NCBI GenBank assembly: GCA_030220185.1
Contig: JASPKZ010007429.1
Coordinates: 260,001 to 324,000, forward strand
Direction of reading: 5' to 3'
DNA: 64,000 nucleotides
Source of the DNA: Diploptera punctata
Taxonomy: Eukaryota > Arthropoda > Insecta > Blattodea > Blaberidae
Each line of letters opens with the position of its first letter. The first letter of the stretch is position 1. The position numbers were made by a program, and so were the translations under genes. Below are positions 50,809-61,573 of the stretch, piece by piece. The notes under the pieces were generated by a model. That model ran no database searches. It saw only the letters and a program-made list of their open reading frames with translations, and had not been told where the DNA came from.

Positions 50809-51355
50809 TTAATTGTAGCTAAAATTAATATAAAATTATGGAATATTCACCTGAAAGGTCCGTCTCCTCAACTTAATTAATCATTTAACTGTAGCGCTTT
50901 CGGGACTTGTCCCATCATCGGCAGGATTCAAAACTGGTGTTTCACTGATGATCTGGTAGAGGGGGTTGCATGTATTGGGTTCGTTTTCGTTTATCAGGCT
51001 GTCGTTGTGAGCTGCTTTCATGATTTCCATCTCTTCGAGTACGTTTATCTTCGCTGGATTATTTTCTCTGCGAAGATAAACGTACTCGAAGAGATGGAAA
51101 TCATGAAAGCAGCTCACAACGACAGCCTGATAAACGAAAACGAACCCAATACATGCAACCCCCTCTACCAGATCATCAGTGAAACACCAGTTTTGAATCC
51201 TGCCGATGATGGGACAAGTCCCGAAAGCGCTACAGTTAAATGATTAATTAAGTTGAGGAGACGGACCTTTCAGGTGAATATTCCATAATTTTATATTAAT
51301 TTTGAATAAACCTCAACGGAACACATCATGAATCTTATAAAAGTTAATTGTAGCT
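50809..51355. mobile_element. Penelope-like element P3: 523-bp palindrome with 12-bp TSD
   Basis: Insert 50821-51343 flanked by TTAATTGTAGCT at 50809-50820 and 51344-51355. Arms 50821-51048 and 51073-51300 are almost perfect reverse complements with a ~24-bp loop. Because of this both strands carry the same ~78-aa frame (51007-51243 plus; 50881-51117 minus): KINVLEEMEIMKAAHND, a LINENEPNTCNPLYQII motif and PADDGTSPESATVK, which resembles the C-terminus after a Penelope-like GIY-YIG domain. The family assignment is inference. Confidence 0.75.
51196..51240 (+). ncRNA. Hammerhead-like core in P3 (mirrored at 50881-50925 minus)
   Basis: Stem I CTG (51200-51202)/CAG (51233-51235), core CCGATGA (51203-51209, with C at position 4 in place of U), one extra T, stem II GGGAC/GTCCC (51211-51215 and 51218-51222), GAAA (51223-51226), stem III G-C with loop CG, then UA as cleavage site. 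Only the position-4 base departs from the consensus core. Confidence 0.6.
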
Positions 51356-51900
51356 ACTCAAATTGCTCACGATGCTGAGTGGACACCGGTCCCATACGAC
51401 TGAAATTCCACGAAGAAAATTTCTTCCCCATAGGGACTTGAAACGGGGCATGTATCATAGTTTTGCACTAAGGCTTGAATCACTCTGCTACAGCGCGGGT
51501 TATAGATATACAGAATGTTAAAAATTCCTCGCAGATATTATATTAACTAGCAGAATAAAAATAAACTCAATAAACAAAACTTATTTACTTTCAATTATTA
51601 AATTACTGTATTTTACTAGTGGTAGGCCTAAATATAATTGTGAAATATCGAAAGGAGCAAATGTTCATGCTCGGGCACGTACCAATTCTTTATACCGCAT
51701 ACAATTTAAGTCAGTTTACTTTCGATTCTAATTGTAACTGTTCCAATTATTTAGGCCCTCTTCTGTTTTCAATTGTCTAAATCATCGTTTCCCAACCTAT
51801 GGTTCGCGAACCCCCATATTTCAAGGGGTTCGCCAAAACTTTTCCATAATGGCGGGTTTCGAGATTAGGCCTATTATTCTTTCCTTCATTTCTGTGGCAT

Positions 51901-51968
<68 letters not shown>
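51901..51968. repeat. (AAT)n microsatellite
   Basis: About 22 units inside H1; a matching (ATT)n stretch occurs at 63420-63482 in the sister element. Confidence 0.95.
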
Positions 51969-51969
<1 letters not shown>

Positions 51970-51995
51970 TTATTTATTATTTATTATTATTATTT

Positions 51996-52310
51996 AGTCC
52001 ACCGCTGTGGTCTCGAGGTAGCGTGCTGCCTTGTCACGCAGCGGGCCCGGGTTCGATCCCCGGTCGGGGCAGTTTTTCTGGGTGAGGTTTTTATCGGGGG
52101 TTTTCCTCACCTGTAAGACAAATGTCAGGAAAACTTTAAGGCCCAAACGGTCCCCGAAATCATATGGCCATCATCATCATCATCCCTCACCTGTGTGGAA
52201 AGCAATGGGAAGCTACCACATCTACAATTCCCTAGGAAAACTGCAAGCATAGCATGAAAATGCTATGATTGCAGTGAAGGACCTGTCCTCGGACAGAATT
52301 ACTATGGTAT
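51996..52310 (+). mobile_element. SINE-1, full length
   Basis: Best full copy: head GTCCACCGCTGTGGTCTCGA, box B GGGTTCGATCCCC, CCTCACCTGTAAGACAAATG, a short (CAT)n, TGTGTGGAAAGCAATGGGAA, and a 3' end near CCTCGGACAGAAT. Inserted into the ATT-rich interior of H1. Confidence 0.92.
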
Positions 52311-52727
52311 TATTATTATTATTATTATTATTTTAAAATTAAATTAACCCTATAATGCCCCTTGTTTACATATCTGTAGGATCGGGAATTTGTCACATTA
52401 TTTCCACAATAAATTAATATTTACCGCTTTGCCTGAGTTACAGTTATATAACAACGTTAGGAATGCATTAGATTTCTCAACAACTAGGCCTACACGTTGT
52501 GTAACTTTTAAGTCGTAACTAGAGTAACTTCAGATTTAACCGTTAAGGGAAAATTAATTTAGGGTTATTAAACCTTATGCTTGGAATTAAATTCTATGTA
52601 TGTCTGCTGTAAGTATATTTAAAGGTCAGTGGTTCGCCCAACTCAGATCGTTGTGGAAAGGGTTAGCGAGTCGACAAAAAAGGTTGGGAACCGCTGGCCT
52701 AAATAAATATACACACATTTTTTTTTA

Positions 52728-52930
52728 TCCATGTGGACTCGAGGTGGTGGGATGTTTTGTCACACATCAGGCACGAGTTCGATCCTCGCCCTCAGTCGGG
52801 ACAAGTTTCCTAGGTGAGGTTTTTTCGGGATATTTCCTGTCAGACAAATGTCAGGAAGCTTTAAGATTCAAACGGTTCCCGAACATCATCTGCCATCATT
52901 ACCATATTCACCTTATTAGATTAAGTTTAG
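52728..52930 (+). mobile_element. SINE-1, diverged copy
   Basis: CATGTGGACTCGAGGTGG head, GAGTTCGATCCTCG box B and GACAAATGTCAGGAAGCTTT are recognisable with many differences. Confidence 0.7.
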
Positions 52931-52944
52931 AAGGTCCCTTCTGG

Positions 52945-53115
52945 CACATCACTATCATCGTCACCACCTAACATATATCATAGGAGGAAAGTAACTCCGC
53001 CTTCCAGGCGCCCCAACCTGAGAAGTGGGTTACAATAACGCCGATACCAGGAGAGAATACCAGAAATGCTGTAATGACAAAAAGCTGATGGCATTGAATA
53101 TAAATATAAAAATTA
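52945..53115 (+). mobile_element. SINE-7 type short repeat, copy 4
   Basis: Contains CCGCCTTCCAGGCGCC, AACCTGAGAAGTGGG and AATACCAGAAATGC. Confidence 0.65.
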
Positions 53116-53119
53116 TTAT

Positions 53120-53584
53120 TTTTGTATGATTTCTTAAAAAAAAGTTATTTTTATGTAATTACTTTATCCATTTTATGTTCTCTCCGCTGCTTTGTCGTGA
53201 TATTTCTTCTCAAAGTCCAAGTTTGGTTGTCGCTGGCTCACAGTGATATAATGAGACATTAAACAACTTATGTTTAAACTGTCTACAGTATGTGTAAAAA
53301 TTGTCTCTCCTTTCCAAGAAGGAAATGTATGTAAATGCGGATGAATAGGATAAAAAATTAAAAATTGCTGAATAATTGTAAATATTATTGTTTTAAATAA
53401 AACTTAATACATGTTTGGAAAGTATAAATTCTACTTTATAATGTGTGTTATTTGGACTCTTAAGTTTTTACGGTTCCGGGAATTTTTTATTTAGTGTTTG
53501 AGTGTAAGTAATCTTATTCACCCGCAGTTAGCGAGTAAACCGAATCAGAGAGAGGGTGAATATGTAGTATTGATAAATAAACAT
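53120..53584. other. Unassigned sequence
   Basis: No recognised feature. Confidence 0.3.
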
Positions 53585-54629
53585 ACATAGATACTTACTT
53601 ACTTACTTACTTACTTACTCACTCACTGGCAATATCGAACCCGTAGGTTCATGGCAGCACGGACATAAGCTCTCCATACATCCCTATCCTGAGCTAATGC
53701 TTTCCAATCATTCCCTGTATAATCTACTTCCCTCAAATCATAGTTAATGTTGTTCTCCCACCTCATTCTTGGTCTACCAACTGGGCGTTTTCCTTCTGGC
53801 TTTCCTACAAGAAGTTTCCATGCACGTCTTTCATTTCCCATACGCGCAACATGTCCTGCCCATCGCAGTCTACGGGACTTAACTGTTCTTATTATATCTG
53901 GCTTCCTATAAAGACCATGTAGTTCATTGTTATGTAGTCTTCTCCATTCACCTGTCTGTTCATCTCTCTTTGGTCCAAAAATTTTCCTAAGAACTTTATT
54001 CTCAAATACTCGTAATCTCCTTTCCTCCCTTAAAGTAAGAGTCCATGTTTCGCACCCATATAATATAACTGGTAGAATAATAGTTTTATATATTTTCAGC
54101 TTAACGTTTTTTGAAAGGAGTTGGGACATCAAAAGTCTCTGCAATGCATAATAGCATGCATTTCCAGAATTGAGCCTATGTTTAATTTCTTTGTGCATCT
54201 CATTCCTATTTGTGATTATTGTTCCTAGGTATTTGAATTCAGCCAATTCCTCAAAATTTCCCTCATTTGTCATTAGCTGTCCATTTCCATTATATAATGT
54301 ATTTCTACGTGTGACCATATATTTAGTTTTACTGATATTTACTTCCAGTCCTAATTTCTTAGTGTTACTCAATAGTGTGTGCGTGTTGGCCTTTAGTATC
54401 TCCTCGCTATCGGCCAGTAGTACTACATCATCAGCATAAACTAACAGCTTATTAATGCCATTCAGTTGTAAGCCTTCCTCATTCTCTAAAGATTTAATGG
54501 CATGCTCTAGTACAAAATTAAATAGTAGAGGAGATAGTGCATCTCCTTGCTTCAACCCATTCTGGATTTCAAAAGTGTCTGAAAACTGTTTGCCTACACG
54601 CACCCTACTCGTTGAGACATAGATACTTA
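53585..54629 (-). mobile_element. LINE-A, longest intact ORF (326 codons), 13-bp TSD
   Basis: Insert 53598-54616 flanked by ACATAGATACTTA at 53585-53597 and 54617-54629. A single minus-strand ORF (53623-54603) is open from MRVGKQFSDTFEI through GLKQGDALSPLLFNF, LLVYADDVVLLADS (catalytic YADD), LGLEVNISKTKYM, FKYLGTIITN, YGCETWTLTLREE, RLRWAGHVARM, GRPRMRWEN and WRAYVRAAMNLRVRY. 5' truncation falls inside the RT domain, so it cannot be autonomous. No frameshifts, so it is among the youngest insertions here. Confidence 0.96.
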
Positions 54630-55300
54630 ATAGTGTAAATAAGCGTGTTTGTTTAGAAAATCACAAATAAACTTAAAATTTCCATTTTTTACGTACATTT
54701 TCGCATGTGAACATTTCTCCGCCCCCCCTTTGTTCTAACGCAAACTTCGTGGTACTACTCACCCTTGCGTTGGGATTGATTCCAGTCCCCCTTTTTAAAA
54801 TGATTTTGGGTCAGAATAATAAAAAAAAAACTGATATGTATCTTCATCCAGTTTATCCATTTTAAATTGCAGTCTGGTTCATCCATCTTCCGCCAATCCG
54901 AATCACTCGCGCGAACCACTAAACTTATATTTATATGTTGGTAACACTGGTGTTTATTTACAGAAATATACACAGAGGTAATATATTTCTCAGAGCATGC
55001 AATTATTAAAAATGTTGCTTGTTTTAAAATTTTCAACAGGCGCAAAATAAAAAATCAACAATATTCGTTTTAAGAAATAAGAAATGCATACAAATCTACA
55101 ATACCCGTATTTCTATCTCCTGTTAAAAAGTTTATTTTGGACACAAATTCACCACAGCTTTCAATAAAACAGACTCTAGTTTTCTCCAATAACATTAATT
55201 TTTATCCCACCAGATGACAATAGTAACAAAAAGTTACTTCACCGCTATCTACGACATGTTCAATAAGTTACCCGATTCGTCATCCAGTCCTATTCACCCG
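54630..55300. other. Unassigned sequence
   Basis: The 96-codon minus ORF at 54755-55045 has no known domain. Confidence 0.3.
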
Positions 55301-55310
55301 CAGTTAAGTA

Positions 55311-55412
55311 AGTAAAGTAGGCCTAATCCCACGACAGGCCCGGAGGCCCTTGGGATAGTAGGAGGTTAAGGCTCCCACTTTTTCTGGACAATCGGCACTT
55401 TACGTCAGCCGG
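55311..55412 (-). mobile_element. SINE-5, 3' fragment
   Basis: Minus strand: GTGCCGATTGTCCAGAAAAA, GTGGGAGCCTTAACCTCC and CCTGTCGTGGGATT. Head absent. Confidence 0.8.
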
Positions 55413-55429
55413 GTATATATAATTATTAC

Positions 55430-56120
55430 ACTGGTCAACATGATTTTTATCTCATGAGTACCAATAGTTGTACTTAATGCAGTTTTTTTATCGTGTTTTT
55501 AAATATGTATTCGGAATTTCTCCATCATCCACAGTTTTTTTATTTCAATTTCAATTAATGGATTTAAATAATTATTTTTTTAATAAACGTTTTTTCGTCT
55601 ATTTGTCCATTGTAAAATAAACTAAATGAACCAACTCATGAGATTTCAGTTATGGAAAAGAGATATCAAGGCAAATGGAATCCTAATATACTGGCCAATT
55701 ATTGTTGGATCATCAAGAGGGATGCTCCACAGGCGAAATATAGCAGAAAATCGTCATTTCGTATTTTCTAGGTGCGTCCGAATGTTCGAATATTGTGTAG
55801 TTACGAATGTAGAAAATATTAATGTGTTTGAAATTATAAATTCCTGTATCTCAGAAACTTTGCGTGATGGAGAAAAACCGATATCATATTTAAATCCAGG
55901 AGAAAAAATACTATCAGAAACACACATTTTTCTTTCTGAGACAAAAAAGTTTATTTTTTGTTGCTCTGTGTTATTAGAGATGAAAAATTCTTTCGTAAAC
56001 ATGATATCATATGATTGATGCTGATCATTGTACATGACATCAAAGGGAAGGTGATTAGATTTTTTTTTTACCGTCTTCAACATTGCTAAACTGTGTTGTT
56101 TAGTATCCAGTATCACTAAT
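55430..56120 (+). mobile_element. Repeat F, copy with 130-codon ORF
   Basis: 55432-55535 is nearly identical to 63899-64000 (CACTGGTCAACATGATTTTT). 55845-55950 matches 11095-11215 (minus). The plus ORF 55626-56018 includes SETLRDGEKPISYLNPGEK; an antisense ORF overlaps. No known protein family was recognised. Confidence 0.55.
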
Positions 56121-56219
56121 TTACATTAGTTATATTTCACTCCAAATGTTCCGAACAGTCAGTGCGTAACTTTTAATATTCACCGGAGTAGCCTATACTT
56201 TGCAAGTCTAACCTGCTCT

Positions 56220-56430
56220 TGTTTGCATTTGACCGCTGTTCAGAGTTAAGAGGGACCTATAGTGCAGTTCTGGATTCTTTAGCCGCTTTTGAGGGGTCGA
56301 TGGTGTATGGTGCGGTAAGAGGGGAGGGCGAGTTGCCCTGTACTGCCAGAACTACCCTCAGTTTAGAAAACATAATAGTTGTTACACGTTGAATTTTCGT
56401 ATCAACCAATTCTGTGTTTATAAATAGTTT
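56220..56430 (+). repeat. Repeat G-related block
   Basis: ACTGCCAGAACTACCCTCAG and TTTAGAAAACATAATAGTTG match the reverse complement of 28180-28260. Confidence 0.5.
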
Positions 56431-56484
56431 TGATGCCTAATAAGTTTGAAGTGTTCAGTATAGAATAGCGTTTTTTGTTAATTT

Positions 56485-56932
56485 TATAATAATCATCAAC
56501 ATCATCATCCAGGGATTAAACCTGTTGGCTCGTTCCGGTTTCATGAAAGCTAGAATTGTTAAAATTGTTCAGACCATCTTCTGTGTGGGCGTCCAACATT
56601 TCTCCTTCCGTCCGGTTTATAATTTTGCAATAATTTTGGAAATCTTTCTTCTGGCATTCTATCAATATATTCTTTCAGTCGTTCCTATATTTAATTATTC
56701 GGTCTGTAAGTTTGAAAATATTTAGTTCCTTTCTTATATCTTCATTTCTTTTCTTATCCAGCAGAGTAAATCCGGCTATATTTCTTAAAAATCGCATCTC
56801 AGCTGCTTCCAATCTTTGTTCTTGTCTTTTAGTGATCGTCCAACATTCTGATCCATACATCAATACAGGAACAGCCATTATTTTACAAAATTTAATTTTT
56901 GTTTCTTTTCTTGTGTTTTTAATTTTATTACG
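56485..56932 (-). mobile_element. LINE-F RT C-terminus and 3' end
   Basis: The minus ORF 56675-57100 contains TKIKFCKIMAVPVLMYGSEC, QRLEAAEMRFLRNIAGFTL and DKKRNEDIRKEL. The 3' end has CGGAACGAGCCAACAGG and a (GAT)n tail at 56494-56510. The N-terminal asparagine and isoleucine runs of the ORF come from the adjoining microsatellite. Confidence 0.82.
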
Positions 56933-57045
<113 letters not shown>

Positions 57046-57055
57046 GAAAGTGTTT

Positions 57056-57150
57056 TTTTGCATGGCTACTAGTTCTCTCCCCCACTCGGCAATGTTCCAT
57101 CCTATACGCGCCTTTGGTTTCATAACGCGGTTACAGGTATCAGAACTGGA
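57056..57150 (-). repeat. Repeat J fragment
   Basis: The reverse complement matches 27985-28062 (CCAAAGGCGCG and GAGAGAACTAGTAGCCA). Confidence 0.55.
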
Positions 57151-57229
57151 CTGTATACTGTATGGTTTAAGTATAGCCAACCTCGCGGCATTGGAAGGGG
57201 AGGAGGTTTCATCTCTAATAAATATATAG

Positions 57230-58330
57230 GCTTAAATAAACGTCTGAGTTCATGGGAGTTTTCTGAATGCGGCAGACAGCCTAAAGACTGGTGCGGCTAC
57301 AGAGATTTCCCTTTAGGATGGCCGAGGCCATCCACGGGTTCCAAGGCTTTTCGCCCTTTAGCCCCGTTAATTTTGAAAGTTAGAGCCGAAAGAAAAATAT
57401 ACAGAGTGTGGACCATGGCAGAGTGTGTGAGTGTGTATATCCGAGGTGTTATTGCACGTTGGACTACAGTCGATCCGTTGAATTTCGCGTTTCCTCGAGA
57501 ATGCGTCGAAGGTGGTATTCCAGCCCCAGAAATGAAGTCAATCCCTCTTTCCCGGCTCAATATTGAAAGAACGAAGTTACTGGTGGGGACTAGGGGACTA
57601 CTCCGGCATTTGCCTTATCGCTATGGAAACCACCGAAACCAATAGCAGAGTAGCTTAATAAAATACAATTTGGCTATGGGAATGTCGAGAAATGTGTAAT
57701 TTTAGATTCAGGGGATTAATTTTGAATGTTTGTTTATGAAATTTTGAATTTAGAATAAGTTTGGGAGGAATTAAATTTACTGGTGGAGACTAAGGACCTA
57801 CTCCGACATTTGTCTTTACGCCAAGGGAAACCACCGAAAACCTTAGCAGAGTAGGGGTGAATTTAATTAAAAAAGTTATCGAAAGTTGGCCAAAATCGGT
57901 CCGGGCCGTCCGGTTCTTAAGGTGAATAGCCGGTAAATCACCTGTTTGCGATGGAATGGCCCATCATGTCACTGGGCGCTAGCGCCTGGGAGGGAAGTCC
58001 TACATGGCTATAACGTCATAGTCGTATAAATGCGTACCATCCCATTTAAGAAAGATGTGAAGGTACGCGTTAAGTTTGCATTGAGAGACATATGTGTCTA
58101 GGGCAGCAAATATTTTATGTGGAATATCCTGCGGATTGCGTCGATATGCCGGGCAGTCATCCCAGCACAAGCAGATCGCTGGTGTTTCCACGCCTCTGTT
58201 TCGTTTGACAGGCCTATGTACTACGTCCTGAAGGGCCGTAGGTTCGTTCGGGGCCGGGACAGTTTGAGTGCCCACGGCTCGTTTTCTTTTAGGCTTGGGT
58301 GTGGCCAATTAGGCTTAAATAAACCTCTAT
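57230..58330. other. GC-richer unassigned region with an internal repeated block
   Basis: 57578-57655 and 57778-57852 are related ~75-bp blocks (ACTGGTGGGGACTAGG..., AAACCACCGAAA, TAGCAGAGTAG). A plus ORF (57373-57645, 90 codons) and a minus ORF (58000-58308, 102 codons, lysine/arginine-rich start MATPKPKRKRAVG) have no recognised domain. This is the best place in the window to look for an unrecognised element or gene remnant. Confidence 0.4.
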
Positions 58331-58630
58331 GACGCGACAGGCCTAGAAAGTCTTTGGCCTACTAACCGGCTGCTTACTTCACATCTACGTTTCATTTACA
58401 GTCAGTATAGAGATGACATGTAGTGAGCACATCGAATTTCTCAGTGGCTATATCTGATTTTGTCAACCTCGAGCCGCTACTTATTGTAGCTACCCACATT
58501 CTTCACGATGCTGGGTGGTCACCAGTCACATAGGCCTACTGCTCGAAATTCCACGAGAAAATGTCTACCTCAAAGACGACTAGAATCCCATAGCTCCGCA
58601 CCAAGACATCATCCTTAAACCGATCCGCTA
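58330..58630 (-). mobile_element. SINE-6, diverged copy
   Basis: Minus strand shares GTGGAATTTCGAGCAGTAG, ATGTGACTGGTGACC, TACAATAAGTAGCGGC and CATGTCATCTCTATACTGA blocks with the other SINE-6 copies. Confidence 0.65.
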
Positions 58631-58689
58631 TCAAACGAAACTGATAGGATGACAATAAATTGTTTTACCCTGGTTTGTGCCACTTTTCT

Positions 58690-59405
58690 ATTTCTCTAAC
58701 TATTTAACTCGTGCCCCAAATGGAAGTCAATGACCAATCACATTTCAATGATTTTTGATTTACAACCAATCACAGTCGTGTTTCGCCTAGAATTTACCAA
58801 CTGAAGCTTATCATAATAAAGAAAGCTCCTCCTTTTTAACATTCTGAATAGGTCATAGCATTATTTTGCAGTGACTGACTCTGTAAGAAATACGCCTACC
58901 AGATTATATATATAATGCATGAATGTCAACACACAGCACATGCGGGAGTTAATATAAAAACATTTGTAGCAATTGATTATACCACCAAAAAAAAAACAAA
59001 CCACTGTTTGCACTTTCTTAAATGTATTTTTTCCCAGGTAATAACATTCCAGAAAAATAGAATTGCCATATTTACATCATAGGACCAGAAATTAATTAAT
59101 ATGCAGTTTGATGTGTTTCATTTTTTCTCCACTAGAGTGCATTCTTACAATATTGCGTTCTTTGGCAATAAATAATATGATCTGGTTGCAGTGATGAACA
59201 AAAGAAGCAAATTAAGCGTACCAATCGTTTCTCATTTGTTTTCAAACATCGCCGTTTACATTAAATATATAAATATTTTAAAATAAATATATTGAAATAT
59301 TGATTTGTGAGTAATCAGCTTAATTTTATTCGTTAAATATTTCTAACAAATGCCACTCTTGATTTTCAAATTCTCTACTTAAATTCACTCGTGGCATTAC
59401 TTATG
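58690..59405 (+). mobile_element. Family B repeat, copy 6
   Basis: From CTATTTAACTCGTGCCCC to GTGGCATTACTTATGA. The terminal hairpin is partly deleted (the GTGAATTT arm is missing). A good full-length example of the rest. Confidence 0.82.
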
Positions 59406-59960
59406 AATATCTATCCATTTTTTTTCCGTCTCTTCCAGCGCTATTATTTTCTTATTTGCTTCGATATGTTTTACACAGAAAAAGTGAAAACCCCACTTTT
59501 TTTTACACATTTACCGATTTTCCCCCAAAATATATACGTTATATTTCAACTAATTTTATCCTAGTTATCACGTTGAAAAAGTAACGGATTTATTATTCAA
59601 ACTTTTTCCATAACTTTCCTAGTCTATGTGGCATTAACTGATATTTACAACATTCCATCTGTCATGTCTTGTTACGCTATGTTTTTAAATCACGTGTTGA
59701 CATAATGTAATATTCTCACTTATCTTTACAAACAAGATATAATTATACTTATACTGTTCCTATAATTAGGTGTTTTGGTTATTTGACGCAATTTACTTCC
59801 TAACGTTATGTAACGTATTTGGATAATTATTACTGATTTTATCCCAACTTCTCTAAAAATGTCAAACTAAAAATATTTAAAACTGTAATTAATACTAATT
59901 TCATCCTGAATTTTCTCAAAATAAGTTAAACTTAACATGTTTAAAACTGTTATTTGTATA
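59406..59960. other. Unassigned AT-rich sequence
   Basis: 59850-59960 has imperfect tandem copies of a CTAAAAATATTTAAAACTG-like motif resembling the KLKIFKT segment of LINE-A. Confidence 0.3.
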
Positions 59961-59964
59961 ATTT

Positions 59965-61385
59965 GTTAATAAATTATTATATGGATGCGAAACATGGTCT
60001 CCTACTTCAGGGAGGAGTAAAGATTACGAGTATTTGAGAATAAAGTTCTTAGGAACATTTTTGGACCAAAGAGATATAAACAGACAGGCGAATGGAGAAG
60101 ACTGTATAACAGTGAACTACATGATCTTTATGTGAAACTAGATATAATAACAGTTATGTATCGTAGATTGGATGAGCAGGACATATGGCACGAATGGGGA
60201 ATGAAAGAGGAGCATGGAAACCTCTTGTAGGAAAACCAGAGGGAAAACACCCAGTTGGTAGACGAAGAATGAGATGGAAGTACAGTAAAACGGTTTAATC
60301 CGGAACGTGAATAATGCGAAAATCTGTCCAATGTGTACAAATATATTGGTCCCGGCGAAATAATAGTAATTTTACCTGTATTTATTTTGTATAAAACTAA
60401 ATCTGTCCAACGCGGAAACGGAAGGATATTTCTACACATTTCATGAAAAAAGATGTTTATAAAGCGGAAAGATAGAGAAATAAATGATTTTCCATTTAAT
60501 TGAATTTTCGTATGCCAAAAAAACAATATTCCTGCCACCGAATGAAGTATAGATTCTACCTGTACCTGAAATTTTATTTCGGCCTCACTGCACACCCGTT
60601 ATGCGAAATACAGATACCTGTCTTATAAATAACTATTGCACTGTAAAATCTTAAATTAGTATAAGTTCTGAGACCGATCTTTCACAGTAGCATTCTGAAT
60701 TTACGAAAAAAGATGGCTAAAACGTATGTATCATTATCATTAAACGAAACGTGAAAGTGACTGAAGATAAATCTCCAAATTTCCGGACCGATGCTCCAAA
60801 GTCAAGCTCTAGCTGTTGCTAAATCCCTAGGGGAATAACGATTTCAAGGCATCTTCAGGTTGACTGGACGGTTTTAAAAGGCGGCACAAAGTAGTGTGGA
60901 ATGAAATTTGCAGAGAATCAAAGGATGTGGACGAAAGTGTGGTTAGTGAGCGGAAATCGAAATTGCATACTTTAATTTTCAGGATACGCGCCTAAGAGAC
61001 ATTTTTAATGCTGTCGAAACGGGACTGTTTTTTTCGCGCGTTACCGTCGAAGTCGCTCATAAATACTATACTTCACTTTTCAACGGCAGCAGAACTACAA
61101 TTAATCCAAGTACGTAAAAAGGCATATACGGTACTCTGTAATCTAAGGTTATTAATAAGTTTTATTTTTTTAAAATGCGGAATTTTGTCTAATGTGGAAA
61201 AAAATTGGTCCATGCGATTCCGATTTGAGCAAGTTTTACTGTATAACATTAACAATGACTTGAGGGAAGTAGAGTATGTAGGGAATGATTGGAAATCATT
61301 AGCTCAGGATAGGGATGTATGGAGAGCTTATGTCCGCTCGGCCATGAATATACGAGTTCGATAGTCTCAGTGAGTTAGTTAATCG
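59965..61385 (+). mobile_element. LINE-A copy split by a Tigger-like element
   Basis: 59965-60280 carries YGCET-, LRVFENKVLRNIFGPKR-, and GRR-MRWK relics. The 3' part resumes at 61242 with AACATTAACAATGACTTGAG and ends near GTCTCAGTGAGTTAGTTA. Frameshifts are present upstream; the 3' end is open into 61364. Confidence 0.88.
60283..61241 (+). mobile_element. pogo/Tigger-like element, inactivated (959 bp)
   Basis: Ends CAGTAAAACGGTTTAATCCG and CGGAT-type complement ...CAAGTTTTACTG, between TA at 60281-60282 and 61242-61243. Coding remnants: an AKSLGNNDFKASSG-like CENP-B-type HTH with GWLD (about 60830-60880), then FNAVETGLFF (about 61003) where the family has NADETGLF. The first catalytic Asp is replaced by Val (GTC). 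Frameshifts and internal deletion remove the rest. Confidence 0.85.
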
Positions 61386-61573
61386 TTTATTTTCTCCATT
61401 CAACAATATACTTCGTTAAACATTGCCTTGGTATGTAAAGAATCCGTATAAAATAGACAAGAAGCTCTTCCTAATGAAAGAATTGAAAAGACAATTGCAG
61501 TTACAGAGACATTTCTGTGTCTACCCATAAAGTCTAAGCAGCTACTGTGCATTAGAAGAAATACTCTTTTTTG

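Larger units (their letters stand above)
50655..51505 (-). mobile_element. SINE-6 copy split by P3
   Basis: 50655-50820 (body) and 51344-51505 (head side, GACTTGAAACGGGGC and CACTCTGCTACAGCG) are parts of one minus-strand SINE-6 separated by a Penelope-like element with its own TSD. Confidence 0.75.
51775..52704 (+). mobile_element. hAT-like non-autonomous element H1 with 8-bp TSD, SINE inside
   Basis: Ends CATCGTTTCCCAACC and GGTTGGGAACCGCTG (51783-52696). The flanking 8-mers are GTCTAAAT and GCCTAAAT, one mismatch. The interior contains (AAT)n at 51901-51967, a full SINE-1 and AT-rich sequence shared with 62964-63616 in the other orientation. The TIR type and 8-bp TSD fit hAT transposons. 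No transposase. Confidence 0.82.
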
